From Capniomyces stellatus (Eukaryota; Kickxellomycota; Harpellomycetes; Harpellales; Legeriomycetaceae), in NCBI GenBank assembly GCA_001661515.1, contig LUVW01000008.1, forward strand, positions 5,232 through 69,231: 64,000 bases of DNA, given 5' to 3'. How positions within the stretch are numbered: the stretch's first letter is position 1; the number at the start of each line of letters is the position of its first letter. This document shows, one piece after another, positions 18,558-29,048 of the stretch. The notes beneath the pieces were generated by a model. It was not told the origin of the DNA. It worked only from the letters and a program-made list of their open reading frames with translations, and did no database searches. The translations under genes were made by a program, and so were the position numbers.

Positions 18558-18866
18558 GTGGCTATTCGAATATATATATTACCAATACTCTTTAATCTTC
18601 ATTTCTTTTCAAACCAAGCTGATTTGATCCGCTCGGCATTTAATAAATTGATTTTACGATGCATGTTTGACTTTTTAATTGATTTTCATGAGCAAAATAG
18701 CCCGAACAATACATAAACTATTGAGCTAATCCAATAAATTAGTAAAAAGATGGTACTAGAGCTTATTTTTGATATTAATACCGTTGAACTGCAGTTTACT
18801 TTATCCAAAAATGTAAATTCCTACCCAAACAAAAAATAAACGGCAGAAACAAAAAAAAATACTAAA
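18558..18866. other. Short convergent intergenic region
   Basis: Holds the 3' ends of DcpS (plus) and the next gene (minus). Several AATAAA-like stretches (for example near 18640) could be polyadenylation signals. Nothing else is seen. Confidence 0.6.
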
Positions 18867-20379
18867 CTAGATATAAACAGATACTTGATGAGTTTTTTTC
18901 TCCCAATAGAAACTCCACTTGTAGGGTGGTAGACTAACTTTTTCAGTTGCGAGGTTGTTACCCAAAGCAGCGGATTCCCCAAATAGTTCTGACAACCTCT
19001 TATGTGTAAGCAGGTTGAATGCACGGGTGATGTTGTACTCGATATCAGATTCAGGGGGTTTAACTTCTGAGCTATCAGAACCAGCCACAGCAGAACAAAC
19101 CAGACCCAGCTTATTGGCCAGCATCAAGTCTGAATCGGGCGCCATAAAGTTCAGTTTTTCAATATCTGTGAATTTAAAAAGAGATTCTCCAGCGTTGGAA
19201 AACTTTGAATACAAACAATAGCAGACTCTTTGGGCACCTGAGAAAAAGTAGATGGTGTTCGTTTTAGAGTTTCGAGTAATTGTAGCCACATCGCAAAAGT
19301 AAGGAATGTGCTTCGCCAAACACTCTACCAAGCAGGATGCCAAAGGACCAGCAGCGTTTTTTGCGCAGTTTTCTTGCAAAGATGAGTGTATAAATGAGTA
19401 AAAGTCTTTGTAACCCATTCCCTCAAGTAGCTTCCCTGTATTGTTAAGACATCTGGTGATGGCTGCAATTAAGGGCTGGACAGGGCTTGGTACAGACATG
19501 GTTATGGCCGACAATAAATTACCATCAGCGCCTTTTAGCACAGGTTTCTCATCAGACATTAGAGGAAGCTGAAAGTTATCGGAAATATCAGACACAGCTA
19601 ATTGCTGCAACCCAACGGAGTCAAACTTTGTTCTGGTTATGTGCATCGAAACGCAGCCAAATAGTATAACCTCAAACATTTTCTAAAATTGGGCATTGTA
19701 TAATGTAGTGTATTATTTACATGTTATGAGTTTGTTTATACTTGATTCAGGGTAATGTAGTTATAAACTAGATATACAATATCATGGGAGTGCAACGCAT
19801 TAAACACCAGTTGGAAAGTGTCAATAAGTGTAAAAACTTGGTTTGCTCAACCAGCTACCATCTGTTTTAATCTGTCGTAAGAAAATATAGTGATCATAGT
19901 AATAGTACCTTATCTATGTGGTCGCTCAGTTCTTTGTTTTGGTAGCCAAACACGCCAAATAGCATCTCAAAAGTAACAATAAAATTAATCTCTTCCTCCA
20001 TACTATCAAATCGCAAAGGCAACTTGTCGCACCAGTTTTTGTACTCATCGACAATCTCGCTAAACTCATTCCAATCTACACTTTGCAAGTACTCTTTGCA
20101 TTTTTCACCCTTGACCTAGATTTTTTTTATATTGAATTGTCATTATTTTTGTAGTTACTGCTATTGTCGTAATCGATTTAGCTTTTTTGAAATGTGCCAA
20201 ACGTTTAAGCTAAAAGCGTTTATATAGCAATATAGTCGTTATCCACACTCTAAAACCATTACCTCAAACAAGTCCGTGTAATTCTCAACTAATTCCTGGG
20301 AACTACTATTGACGATTTCCAGATAATCCGTCCCCGCTGGCAGCAAGAGTATATCTTTAGAGTAATTTTCAGTTGCCAT
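18867..20379 (-). CDS. Unidentified protein, probably one spliced gene of three exons (about 379 aa)
   Basis: I do not recognise this protein. Exon 1 (20379-20263) encodes MATENYSKDILLLPAGTDYL and 19 more residues. It is joined through a clear intron (20262-20116, GTAATG...CTAG) to exon 2 (20115-19909, 69 codons, with WNEFSEIVDEYKNWCDKL). Exon 2 ends at GTACTA with its only in-frame stop four codons later. The next in-phase acceptor (19684-19683, TTTTAG) leads into the 270-residue frame 19679-18867 (MFEVILFGCVSMHITRTKF...). The N-terminal part is acidic and helical; the C-terminal part is soluble and mixed. The second half could instead be a separate gene starting at the ATG at 19679. I considered Mediator subunit 18 because of the FEVILFG start, but found no further support. 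The first intron is well supported; the second is inferred. Confidence 0.5.
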
Positions 20380-20956
20380 TGTTTGACGCTATATAGACAC
20401 CGCTAAAAACAACTATTCCAAGTATGACGCTACTGCTGTTTTGAAGTGTATAGTGTTTAATAAAGTGTGAATTTCACTACTATAACAAGATAATAGGTAT
20501 TCAAGTGAATTTCAATATAAAAAAAGGTATTCAAGTGAGGTTTTTCCCTTTTCTCTTCGAAAAGACAGAAGAATAATATTATTTTTAATAAAATAAACAA
20601 AAAGTCAGGGTAAGCAAGTGGCAAATGTGGAAATTGCAAATAAAAAATCATATTCGTCGTAGTTGGAAATGGCGGAATCTAGCCGATTAATTCATTTACC
20701 AACCAGCGCAGTGTTAATTGGCGTTTAACGATCTAGTAATCCAAAATAAAATCAAAAGTCAAAAATCAAAAATCAAGAAAATAAAAAATATAAAATAAAG
20801 AAAATAGAAGGGAATGGGGCAAGCTATTAATCCTTATAAAAAGAAAACAGAAAAGGAAACAGTGATGAATCAACGAATGAGTAAAGTCTAAATAGTGGTG
20901 GTAGTAAAGGAGGTAAAAGGGGTAAGTGTGGAATTGAAAATGTGATAAATTCAAGC
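20380..20956. other. AT-rich intergenic region
   Basis: Lies 5' of the unidentified minus-strand gene and 3' of WDR6. Only A/T tracts and short low-complexity open frames are present. No feature supported. Confidence 0.55.
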
Positions 20957-23900
20957 TCAGAACGTATAGATTTCCAGTCCAATGCCAGCGACGGATGCAA
21001 TGGTGTTAGGCTTTACTGTAGAGTCTAATGTACTATTCATGAGTGATACTGATAAAGCAGAAGGATCTGACACTAGCGAGAAGGCAGGTTTGTTAGAGCG
21101 GCTGATGCAAATCTCAGCCTTGCCTATGGACATGGAAATGTCAATATTACCACAAACAATTTTGACACTTATGCTCCATGTCGATAACCGCTGGTCGGTG
21201 CCAACAGATATTGCAGTAGCAGTGTATGTGTTCCATGTTGCGGATCTGTCAACTGAACCAAGGCAGTTAGTAACGGCTGGGTGTGTTATCGCCGAAGTGA
21301 ATTTGAATCCCTGTAAAGAAGTTGAATGTGCGTTGGCAATTTTGTTGCTAGACAGTAGCTCGCAGCGTGTTGAGATACCCGAGCCCAGATTCGAGTGCAT
21401 TATTGAGTTGGCAGAAGTGGTCTCAGCTTTTTTACCAGGAGTAGAGTTGCACAAGTCAATTGGCAAAAGAGATTCTAGCAAAGCTGTGAACCGCAAAACA
21501 AGAATGCCAACCGAGTCGTCCTCGCCAGCCAAGCCAATCAGAACATCTCCACAATGGCGTTTAAGAGAAGCACAGTCTCCACCATCAGTTGGGCTAGCTT
21601 GACCGCCAAAGTCCTGTTCAGACCCAAGGACCACCAGATCAATGTCATTGATGCCAGACTGGAGTGCGTTTTTAAGAGAGTAGACAGGCTTTTCCCACAC
21701 CTGGACCGTCCAAGTAGGTGCACCTGAGCCTGGCAAGCTTTGAGAGGTAGGGCTAGCACAGTTTTGTGAAATATTTTCAATGTAGTTTCTGATGGTCTGG
21801 GATGCATCCCATACGGCCAGCTCGCCACCAGTTGTGCCAGAAAAGATGACAACACGTGGAGAATTATCAGCCGAAAGTCTTTCTGATCTATTCTCAGAAT
21901 TAAAAATAACGTGGCTAACAGACAGAACACATTTATAGTGGTACGAAGGGTCCGAGTAGCCAACAAGTTCAAAATGTGAAATCGGGCTGGCTGACTTGTT
22001 CGAGCTATGCTGTGGGTTATGAGGATACTTTTGGAAATAGCCAGGTAGCTCGTGCTGGTCGCCACAGCTGGATCCACTAGTACTCGAGTCGGCTATGTGT
22101 AAAGCCCAAAGCCGGACTGAGCCATCAGAGTAACCAGAAACCACAAATGTGATAAACGCGGTTCTATTAATGGCACTCTTTCCACAGTTTTCAGTTGAGA
22201 TAAATGGCTGGTGGGTTGGGTAAATAAATGAGGAGACTGATGTGATTCTGTGGCTGTTGTCGGCGGAGATTGTGGGGCATTTGGCCCAAGGAACGCAGTT
22301 GATTGAAGGCTGGCTGTGTAAGACAACAAGCTCGCTGTTGGGCGACAGGTGCTTTAGAGTTCTATCTGGCAAGTTACTGTGCCCGCTATGCGTCATCTCA
22401 ACTCTCCAACAATTAAGCTCTTCTGCCCCGCCAGCAGAGATCAGGAACTGTGCTTGGCTTAGCTGGCGGGTGTTCACACTAATTGCATAATTGGGCATAT
22501 CAGAGTTTACCTTACTGTCTAGGATTGAAGTTGGTAAGCTAGGAACCCAACTCAGAGCACGGATAACAGACGTATGGCCTCTTCTAAACACTAGTGGCTC
22601 AAATGCGTTGTTATTGCTCGAAGAGTAAATACGCGCTTTGTTAGCAGCGCCATTTTTGCCAATTTCGCCATTTAGGAGAGTCTGGTCATTTGCTGCTGGG
22701 CCAGGTTGCCTGCTGGAGCCAGACAATGCTGAGTTTTCAAATACGGGGTTGATAAATGTGGAAATCAAAATGACACCTTCCTCGCCAGCACTAGCCAATA
22801 CCCGGCAGTCAAAGCTCTGGATCCCAGAGCCAGACTCGCGGTTGTTGTAAAACTTGTTGAATTCGGTTGACCAAGCAGTGGCTCGGATTTCGCGGCCGTG
22901 TAGTCTGGGTTGAATTATAGGAACGTGATCTGTTGATTTAAACTGCTGCGGCTTGTTCCCAGCATCAATGCTCTGGCCCAGCAAGTATGGTTTGGATACT
23001 GATTCATCTTGCTGGGGCTCAGACAGAGTATATGAAAACAAGGCTGATTTTCTTACAAAGGTAAAAACAAATGATGGTGATTTTTGTAGAACTGGCAAAC
23101 TGTCACTTTGCGAGCCTGAGTTGAATATCGAAAAGTCCCATCTTCGGTGGGCACCACCACAGCTCACTGATAACAGCTCAACGTCTTGGAAAACATCCCA
23201 TGCTGAAAACCACCCCCGATAGAAGCAGTGCGCAAGCAGTGACCCCTCGCAGCCATCTCGTGATTTGCTTTCAAAAGCATCTCCCAAGCCGCTATAGTCG
23301 CTGTCTGCATCAGCGTGGTCCTCAGTCCGGCTACTATTGGACCCAAGCTGGGAAAGGTTTTCTACCCAGCCCTTGGTAATTTTTCTAAATGACAGTTTTT
23401 TGATTTTAAGAGATACAAGTGGGTTGACGCTATTAGGCATCGTTATTGGGGTTCTTCGGCTTGTAATTAAGGCTGGATTAAACTCTGCAGTCCCGACAGT
23501 CTCTTTATCACCAACCATTAAGGTAGCAGAGTTTAGATCTGGTCCTCTGGCTGTTTGGGGCTCGGCTGTAAACTCATCAATTGTAGCCGGTCTCCCTTGG
23601 CTAGTCTCCTTGACCTCAACATTCAAGATAAATTCGCTGATAAACCCATCGCGACCTCCAGTCCAGAAACTGCATGATTTGTAGTCGCCACAGCGGTCGT
23701 TGTCTAGTTTTGGCGCTGTGTCGGGATTTTGGATTATTTCAGCTGCGTTTCTTAAGGCTTCGGAAATTTCACTGCTGTCCAGATCAGAAACGTGCTCTGG
23801 TGGTTGTGCCACAAGCCTTATAGCAGATATTGTGTGTTTTCCATGAATGCGTCTCCAATTGATAATTGGATATAATTTGTGCGCTATATCGCATTCATCT

Positions 23901-26200
23901 GTCTGTAGAGCACTAGCGCAATTAGAGAGTACCTCAGAAGTATTTGTAACACTGTCTGTAGCATTGTCTGCAGCGCTTTCCGTATTGCTTTCTGTAGCAC
24001 TATCTATAGGAATGGCGTATACCAGCAGCGCACCTGTGACAGTTCCTACCACAATCCACCCAAGGTCATCCCTTATATCTATGCTTGTCATTGCAGAGGC
24101 TTTTGGCAGAACTAGCTGATGCTTGGTAGAAAATTCGGTTTTGTATGGTGTTTTTATCACCATGCTTACCAACACCATACCACTTGTATCAACTGAAACC
24201 ACCCATTGAGCCGTAAAAGCATCTTTGTACACACGGCTTTGTAATAATGAGGCACCCGGTGCCTTATTTGCCAGATCAGCACTAATATTGCCAGTGCTGC
24301 ACCGAATTGCTTTCAAAAAACAAATCTGTTTCCCACAATGACCAATAGGAACAAACAAACAAAAACCCAAACTTCCACTCGATCCACCAATGTTATCAAC
24401 CACCAGAATTTCACCTTTTAAAGTTCCAATAACCACTAGTTTTCCGCACTCTGAAGATGCCATTACCCCGTAGCGGTAAAGCCTTTGGTCTCTTATTACT
24501 CGCCTGGACTCTTTGCTTTTTTCATTGTACTCCAAAAGAAATCCCATTTCTGTCAACACCAAGAGTGTATCTTTCTCAAGTCTCACAAAATTTCTAACAC
24601 TATCCTTGCTTTTCATCTTGTCCCATATATTGGTGCTATCCTCACTAAACCGTGTAACCAACTGTGGAAGCTCCAGCTTACTCAGTAGATCGTCGTTCCC
24701 TATTTGGCGACGCGTCACATTGTCCAGTGCCCATGACCGAATCCCGCAGTCCTCACCGCCAGTCACAATCATTCCGCCCTTAATGTCAACAGCCAATGCC
24801 CATATATTTTTGCCAAAATGACCCGCGCGGCAGTTCCCAACAGCCATATATCCCCCACCATCAACATTTTCCAGCCATACTCTGCAGGTTGCATCTTCTG
24901 ATATGCTGATCAGGTAGTTTTCTTCAATTAGACAGTTCCACACCCTAGCCTTGTGTCCATAAAGCACAACACATTCTTTTTCCTTCAGATTATTGTTTGT
25001 CCTTTTACTTTGAAGCTCATTTAATCCAGCTTTGTTTCCTATATCCTCAATATGTGGCTCCACATAGCTCTGAACGCTTTTTATATTCCACACTCTAATC
25101 GTTCTATCATCGCTGGTTGACGTTAGCTTTAATCCGCTCTTACTAAACCGAATTCCAAAAATAACTCCCTCATGGCCAACCAGTCTTTCCCAAACCGGTC
25201 GATCCATATCCTCAGCCCCAGCAATATCGCCGCCTCCTTCTGCTCCTTCCAGAACCTTAAACACCCTTTTATACTTTTCCAACCCTATTGCTTTCCATAT
25301 CAAAACATCGTTAAAAACCGTTCCAGATGCAACCAACAAGCTTTCCAAAGAGTTTCCAAATAACCGAGCACTGTATAGTATGCATTTTACAGCAGACATT
25401 GCCTTATACACTACTTGGTTCGTGTCCACCTTGATTATCTCTATATAATTGTGTGCATACGCCAAAGCCACAAAACGCGTTCCCACCGCACCACTCCAGC
25501 TATTATTTTTATCCTTAACTGTTTTGCTGGCATCAACTTGAGCCAGCTCTATTTCACTGGGTTTATTGCCTGTTTCAGCTATGTTTATCCAGCTTAGATC
25601 ATGAATCCAATCGGATCCTATCCTAACTTGCCCAAAATCTGCCAAACAATCAGATTGAGACCTTGTTTTGTAAATTCCACTTTCTTTTTCCAAAAAAAAC
25701 TCCAAATCCCCACTTAATGGATCTATAACCCACACCAAATTTAGTGCTCTCCATCGCTGACCGCCATAAACAACCAATAGCTGCGAATACTTTTTTATCC
25801 CTCTTGTACTCACAACTCTACATCCACTAGCCAGCCGAATCCCATGTATCCGTTGCCTAAAAAGAACATCAAACGTGGCTACGTTGCTGTTATCTTTCCA
25901 CATGTCATATATTCTCAGTTCTGAGCCCACCCCACCCAGCAATATTCTAGAACCTCTACTCTCGTTTACTTCATTTTTTAGCTTCGATTCAACGTCTTGC
26001 TCAACGTCTTGCTCAAGCCCTTTCCCACTATTTGACTCGTCTATTGTCTTGGTTTTATTTGCGTATGTTTTGTATTCACACTTGGAATCATCTACAAATT
26101 CCAGGCTTGTAACTGGTATGCCTCTAAATGAGATTTTTAATTGATTGTCCATTTCGGTTTTTTCCCACACTCCTTTGAATTCCAGTGCAGCTTTTAGCAC
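20957..26200 (-). CDS. WDR6: WDR6/Trm734 (Rtt10)-type WD40 protein, 1747 aa
   Basis: Partner of the Trm7/FTSJ1 methyltransferase that makes the 2'-O-methyl group at the tRNA wobble position 34. Single exon. WDR6 signature blocks: RVVSTRGIKKYSQLLVVYGG with QRWRALNLVWVID (about residues 130-160), GHEGVIFGIRFSKSGLKLTS (about 342), YGHKARVWNCLIEENYLISI (about 414) and GHFGKNIWALAVDIKGGMIV (about 460). Further WD repeats continue to GTDQRLSTWSI near residue 1668. At 1747 residues it is much longer than the human protein (about 1,120) and yeast Rtt10 (about 1,010). Acidic and Ser/Thr-rich inserts between blades, such as the TESNTESAADNATDSVTNTS tract, account for the excess. Start at the first ATG; MDNQLKISFRGIP 16 codons later is an alternative. 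Confidence 0.88.
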   Translation of the reverse strand: MLKAALEFKGVWEKTEMDNQLKISFRGIPVTSLEFVDDSKCEYKTYANKTKTIDESNSGKGLEQDVEQDVESKLKNEVNESRGSRILLGGVGSELRIYDMWKDNSNVATFDVLFRQRIHGIRLASGCRVVSTRGIKKYSQLLVVYGGQRWRALNLVWVIDPLSGDLEFFLEKESGIYKTRSQSDCLADFGQVRIGSDWIHDLSWINIAETGNKPSEIELAQVDASKTVKDKNNSWSGAVGTRFVALAYAHNYIEIIKVDTNQVVYKAMSAVKCILYSARLFGNSLESLLVASGTVFNDVLIWKAIGLEKYKRVFKVLEGAEGGGDIAGAEDMDRPVWERLVGHEGVIFGIRFSKSGLKLTSTSDDRTIRVWNIKSVQSYVEPHIEDIGNKAGLNELQSKRTNNNLKEKECVVLYGHKARVWNCLIEENYLISISEDATCRVWLENVDGGGYMAVGNCRAGHFGKNIWALAVDIKGGMIVTGGEDCGIRSWALDNVTRRQIGNDDLLSKLELPQLVTRFSEDSTNIWDKMKSKDSVRNFVRLEKDTLLVLTEMGFLLEYNEKSKESRRVIRDQRLYRYGVMASSECGKLVVIGTLKGEILVVDNIGGSSGSLGFCLFVPIGHCGKQICFLKAIRCSTGNISADLANKAPGASLLQSRVYKDAFTAQWVVSVDTSGMVLVSMVIKTPYKTEFSTKHQLVLPKASAMTSIDIRDDLGWIVVGTVTGALLVYAIPIDSATESNTESAADNATDSVTNTSEVLSNCASALQTDECDIAHKLYPIINWRRIHGKHTISAIRLVAQPPEHVSDLDSSEISEALRNAAEIIQNPDTAPKLDNDRCGDYKSCSFWTGGRDGFISEFILNVEVKETSQGRPATIDEFTAEPQTARGPDLNSATLMVGDKETVGTAEFNPALITSRRTPITMPNSVNPLVSLKIKKLSFRKITKGWVENLSQLGSNSSRTEDHADADSDYSGLGDAFESKSRDGCEGSLLAHCFYRGWFSAWDVFQDVELLSVSCGGAHRRWDFSIFNSGSQSDSLPVLQKSPSFVFTFVRKSALFSYTLSEPQQDESVSKPYLLGQSIDAGNKPQQFKSTDHVPIIQPRLHGREIRATAWSTEFNKFYNNRESGSGIQSFDCRVLASAGEEGVILISTFINPVFENSALSGSSRQPGPAANDQTLLNGEIGKNGAANKARIYSSSNNNAFEPLVFRRGHTSVIRALSWVPSLPTSILDSKVNSDMPNYAISVNTRQLSQAQFLISAGGAEELNCWRVEMTHSGHSNLPDRTLKHLSPNSELVVLHSQPSINCVPWAKCPTISADNSHRITSVSSFIYPTHQPFISTENCGKSAINRTAFITFVVSGYSDGSVRLWALHIADSSTSGSSCGDQHELPGYFQKYPHNPQHSSNKSASPISHFELVGYSDPSYHYKCVLSVSHVIFNSENRSERLSADNSPRVVIFSGTTGGELAVWDASQTIRNYIENISQNCASPTSQSLPGSGAPTWTVQVWEKPVYSLKNALQSGINDIDLVVLGSEQDFGGQASPTDGGDCASLKRHCGDVLIGLAGEDDSVGILVLRFTALLESLLPIDLCNSTPGKKAETTSANSIMHSNLGSGISTRCELLSSNKIANAHSTSLQGFKFTSAITHPAVTNCLGSVDRSATWNTYTATAISVGTDQRLSTWSISVKIVCGNIDISMSIGKAEICISRSNKPAFSLVSDPSALSVSLMNSTLDSTVKPNTIASVAGIGLEIYTF

Positions 26201-26835
26201 AATTCACGACTAAAGTGTTTTGTGTTTTATTCCATAAAGCAAAAGGTTTAAATTGCCAAGGGTAAATTTCAATAAAAAAAACAAATAAATTGCCAAGTGT
26301 AGTTCTACCTTGGCTCACTTTTTAATGCTGTTGTTCTGAGCCTGAATCAATTTTAGTTTTAGTGTTCAATCAACAATTTTTTCAAGATTTTTTTTTCTTT
26401 TGGTAATTTATGTCCAACTTTTTTTTTTTACCCACTTTATATTTACACCTTGATTTGATGATTTCAAGAAATCAAACTTTCATTCAAACCATTCAACATT
26501 GAGTCGTTTACATAATCAACGCAAAGCTCCCTTGGTTTAACACCAAATCCAACCAAACTGCCAACGCAAATTATCATTTTCAGTACAAAGAGACAACGGC
26601 CCAAATCTTTTACTTGTCGATTTAATAGATTCAAGTTAAATAGTGACAACAACTAATATAATTACAACAACTTGAACAGTAATAACAAAAACCGTTAGTG
26701 TGACTGCTAAAGCAAGCGCAGCAAAAAAAAAGGGTTTAAAAAACAAAAAGTTGATAGCTTAATAGTCAAAAAAAATATGTAAATGATGAAATAGTCTAAA
26801 GCAAGAAATAATTTATGCCATTAACCAGGTTAGCC
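26201..26835. other. Intergenic region, WDR6 promoter side
   Basis: AT-rich with A/T homopolymers. It carries the 5' side of WDR6 and the 3' end of SYS1 (both minus). The open frame at 26464-26652 has no recognisable features. Confidence 0.55.
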
Positions 26836-28170
26836 TTAATCTTTTTTGGGTTTTGGTAGTTGAGAGGAAATGTTGGAGCTGTTGTTTGAAGGAGATTTTG
26901 GACCAAGTCCACTTGAAACTGGGTTGGCTAAACCGGAGGTCTCACCAACCGATTCATCGTCGATTCCCCAGTTGTCATCGCTGCCCCAATCGCCTTGATC
27001 GTATAGTAGCTGAGAACGTGATCCGTTTTCAGCTTTTGACTGTGATATTGCCTTATTGAGGTTGTTGTTCGTAAGCTCTATCAAATTAGTGCTTTCTGAC
27101 TCGGTTCGCTCGTCTTGTGCTAAATCTTGGCTCGTAGTTTTGGGTTTTTTATCGGCAGATGGTCTTGGTAGGTTTGAGCTTTTAGGCTTGGAGCTTCCAG
27201 CTTTGCTAAACAAGTTGCTGGCTAAATTACTCTTGGGGTGTGCGCTTGAACCTGGTCCGCTTGTAAAGCTTTCTAGCGGTGTTTTTGACTTTAGCATCGA
27301 TAATTTTTCTTCATTGCTAATGCTAATCCCAGTATCCTCATCGTAACTATCAGGACGTTGGTCATCTATTTCGAGTTCATGGAACAATACGTCCATTTCC
27401 ATCTCAGTAATTTCCGTACTGCCTCTATTGCCTGTTCGAGTTTTCAATACCGGTGTGGGCTTGTCGTTGTTTAGCGAAATGGGCAAAAGTTCCCTGTTTT
27501 GGCAAAGAATTCTTCCCAACGACGTCATTACAAATGCAGACACACACATTGTAAACCACCAAAAAAATGTTGTTGGAAACGTTCTGCCGTAGACACAAAC
27601 CGACACAAGCACGCCAAAGTAAAATGTGATTGAAAAGTCCAAGCAGCGGCGGGCCCTTTCAACAATCAGCAGCAGTAAAATAGAGCTATAAGTTGCATCA
27701 ATTCCAATGTTTTTAGTTTATTAGCCCTTTGAAATTAACTGCGATATTTTTGCCCTTGAAATCGCAAGTTCTAAACAGCAAATAGCACATCCTGCCCCGA
27801 CACTAACAGGCGTATCAAGCGCCATGCAATAAGTTGGTGTAAAGCGTGTTTCATCAACAGAGACTGCTAATTTTAAAATGAATTATAATCCAATTTAAAC
27901 CGAATTCGAGATGGTAGAAATTAATTGTACTTACTTGATGATCGAGCCCAAAACAAATCCGATTGCAATTAGCCAGCCAAACATAGTGTCTGCTCGAACA
28001 TATCTGTAATCAAAAATAAACGTTATCGGCAAAAACATTGGCAAAAACACGCTCTCGACAAGAAAAACGAATCCGAGCGCCGAAAACCCCAAAAACTGAA
28101 TCATTGCAATCTGCAGAAATATTAACAAAGGGTCCCATTTTGATGGTCTGAAGCCGGAAAATACTGCCAT
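26836..28170 (-). CDS. SYS1: SYS1 Golgi membrane protein with long acidic tail, 361 aa, two exons
   Basis: Integral Golgi protein that recruits the small GTPase Arl3/ARFRP1 for trafficking. Exon 1 (28170-27935) encodes the family start FRPSKWDPLLIFLQIAMIQ and the first membrane spans. Exon 2 (27685-26836) continues SILLLLIVERARRCLDFSIT, FPTTFFWWFTMCVSAFVMTS and LGRILCQNRELLPISL, the conserved end of the SYS1 domain. The intron (27934-27686) has GTAAGT and TATAG in matching phase. Four membrane spans are expected. After the domain comes a tail of about 200 residues, longer than in yeast (203 aa total) or human (about 156 aa total). It contains acidic LFHELEIDD and GDWGSDDNWGIDDE motifs that could bind adaptors. 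The ATG at 28170 is chosen because family members start just before WDPLL; an in-frame ATG at 28263 exists. Confidence 0.9.
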
Positions 28171-29048
28171 TGTTGGTAAGTTGTAGCTGTAATGTCTAGA
28201 ACCTTTGTTTTTGCAAAGCGAGAGGATTGAAAAAAGAACATTTAGTCTTTGCGAGATTCCCAATAACTAGGCTTTATTCAAAAATTCCCAATCTTTTACT
28301 ATTTAGCCAAACTCAAGATATAAAATGAGAAGGATAATGCGTCGGTTAGTCAAACTTGGTCGCTAAGCCGATAGTTTAATAGGTGCTTGAAAAATACCAA
28401 AGCATTGCTGATTGGGCACAAATATTGTTAATTGATTTGTACTAGCGTTTATTGGCCCAAAATCTGAAACCTTTGTAGAATTAAACCGCCAAAATCAAAA
28501 CCAAAAAAATGTCAATGCTCAGCTTGAGTTTGAAGTGTGCTTGGGAATTTAGCCCCAGGTAATCGATATATCCATTATTTAGTAACTCAGCACCATAATG
28601 GTGTTTTTGACTTGGTACGAATCTCTACAGGGTAGCTAGGTAGCACTCAATTACTTTTACTCAACGATTAAAAGCTGAGGATCCTTTTAAAGTTAATTGT
28701 TGATTTAGATACAATAACTTGTCAACTTTATACCAACAACATGATTCCCTCACGGTATTTGGTATTTACTAATTATTATTTAATACTCAACATACTCAAC
28801 ATACTCAACATATTCAACATACAGCATCCTAGTGAGAATTATATTGATTATTCATTCAAGAGTAGCAAATTAAGTAAATAATGGTCACTAAAGCTAGTTA
28901 GAGTAGCATAGTAGTATTTCCAAATTAAAAACAAACTGTCTGATATATAATTATATATATATTTCAATTAACAAGATCAAAAGCCAACAAACAAAAAAAA
29001 AAAAAGCAATAGAAGGAAATTGGGCCAAGGACAGCGAGTCATGGCTTA
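28171..29048. other. Intergenic region
   Basis: Between the SYS1 5' end and the ARP10 3' end. It contains a decanucleotide tandem (ACTCAACATA-type, about 28786-28825) and A/T tracts. No gene or RNA recognised. Confidence 0.55.
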
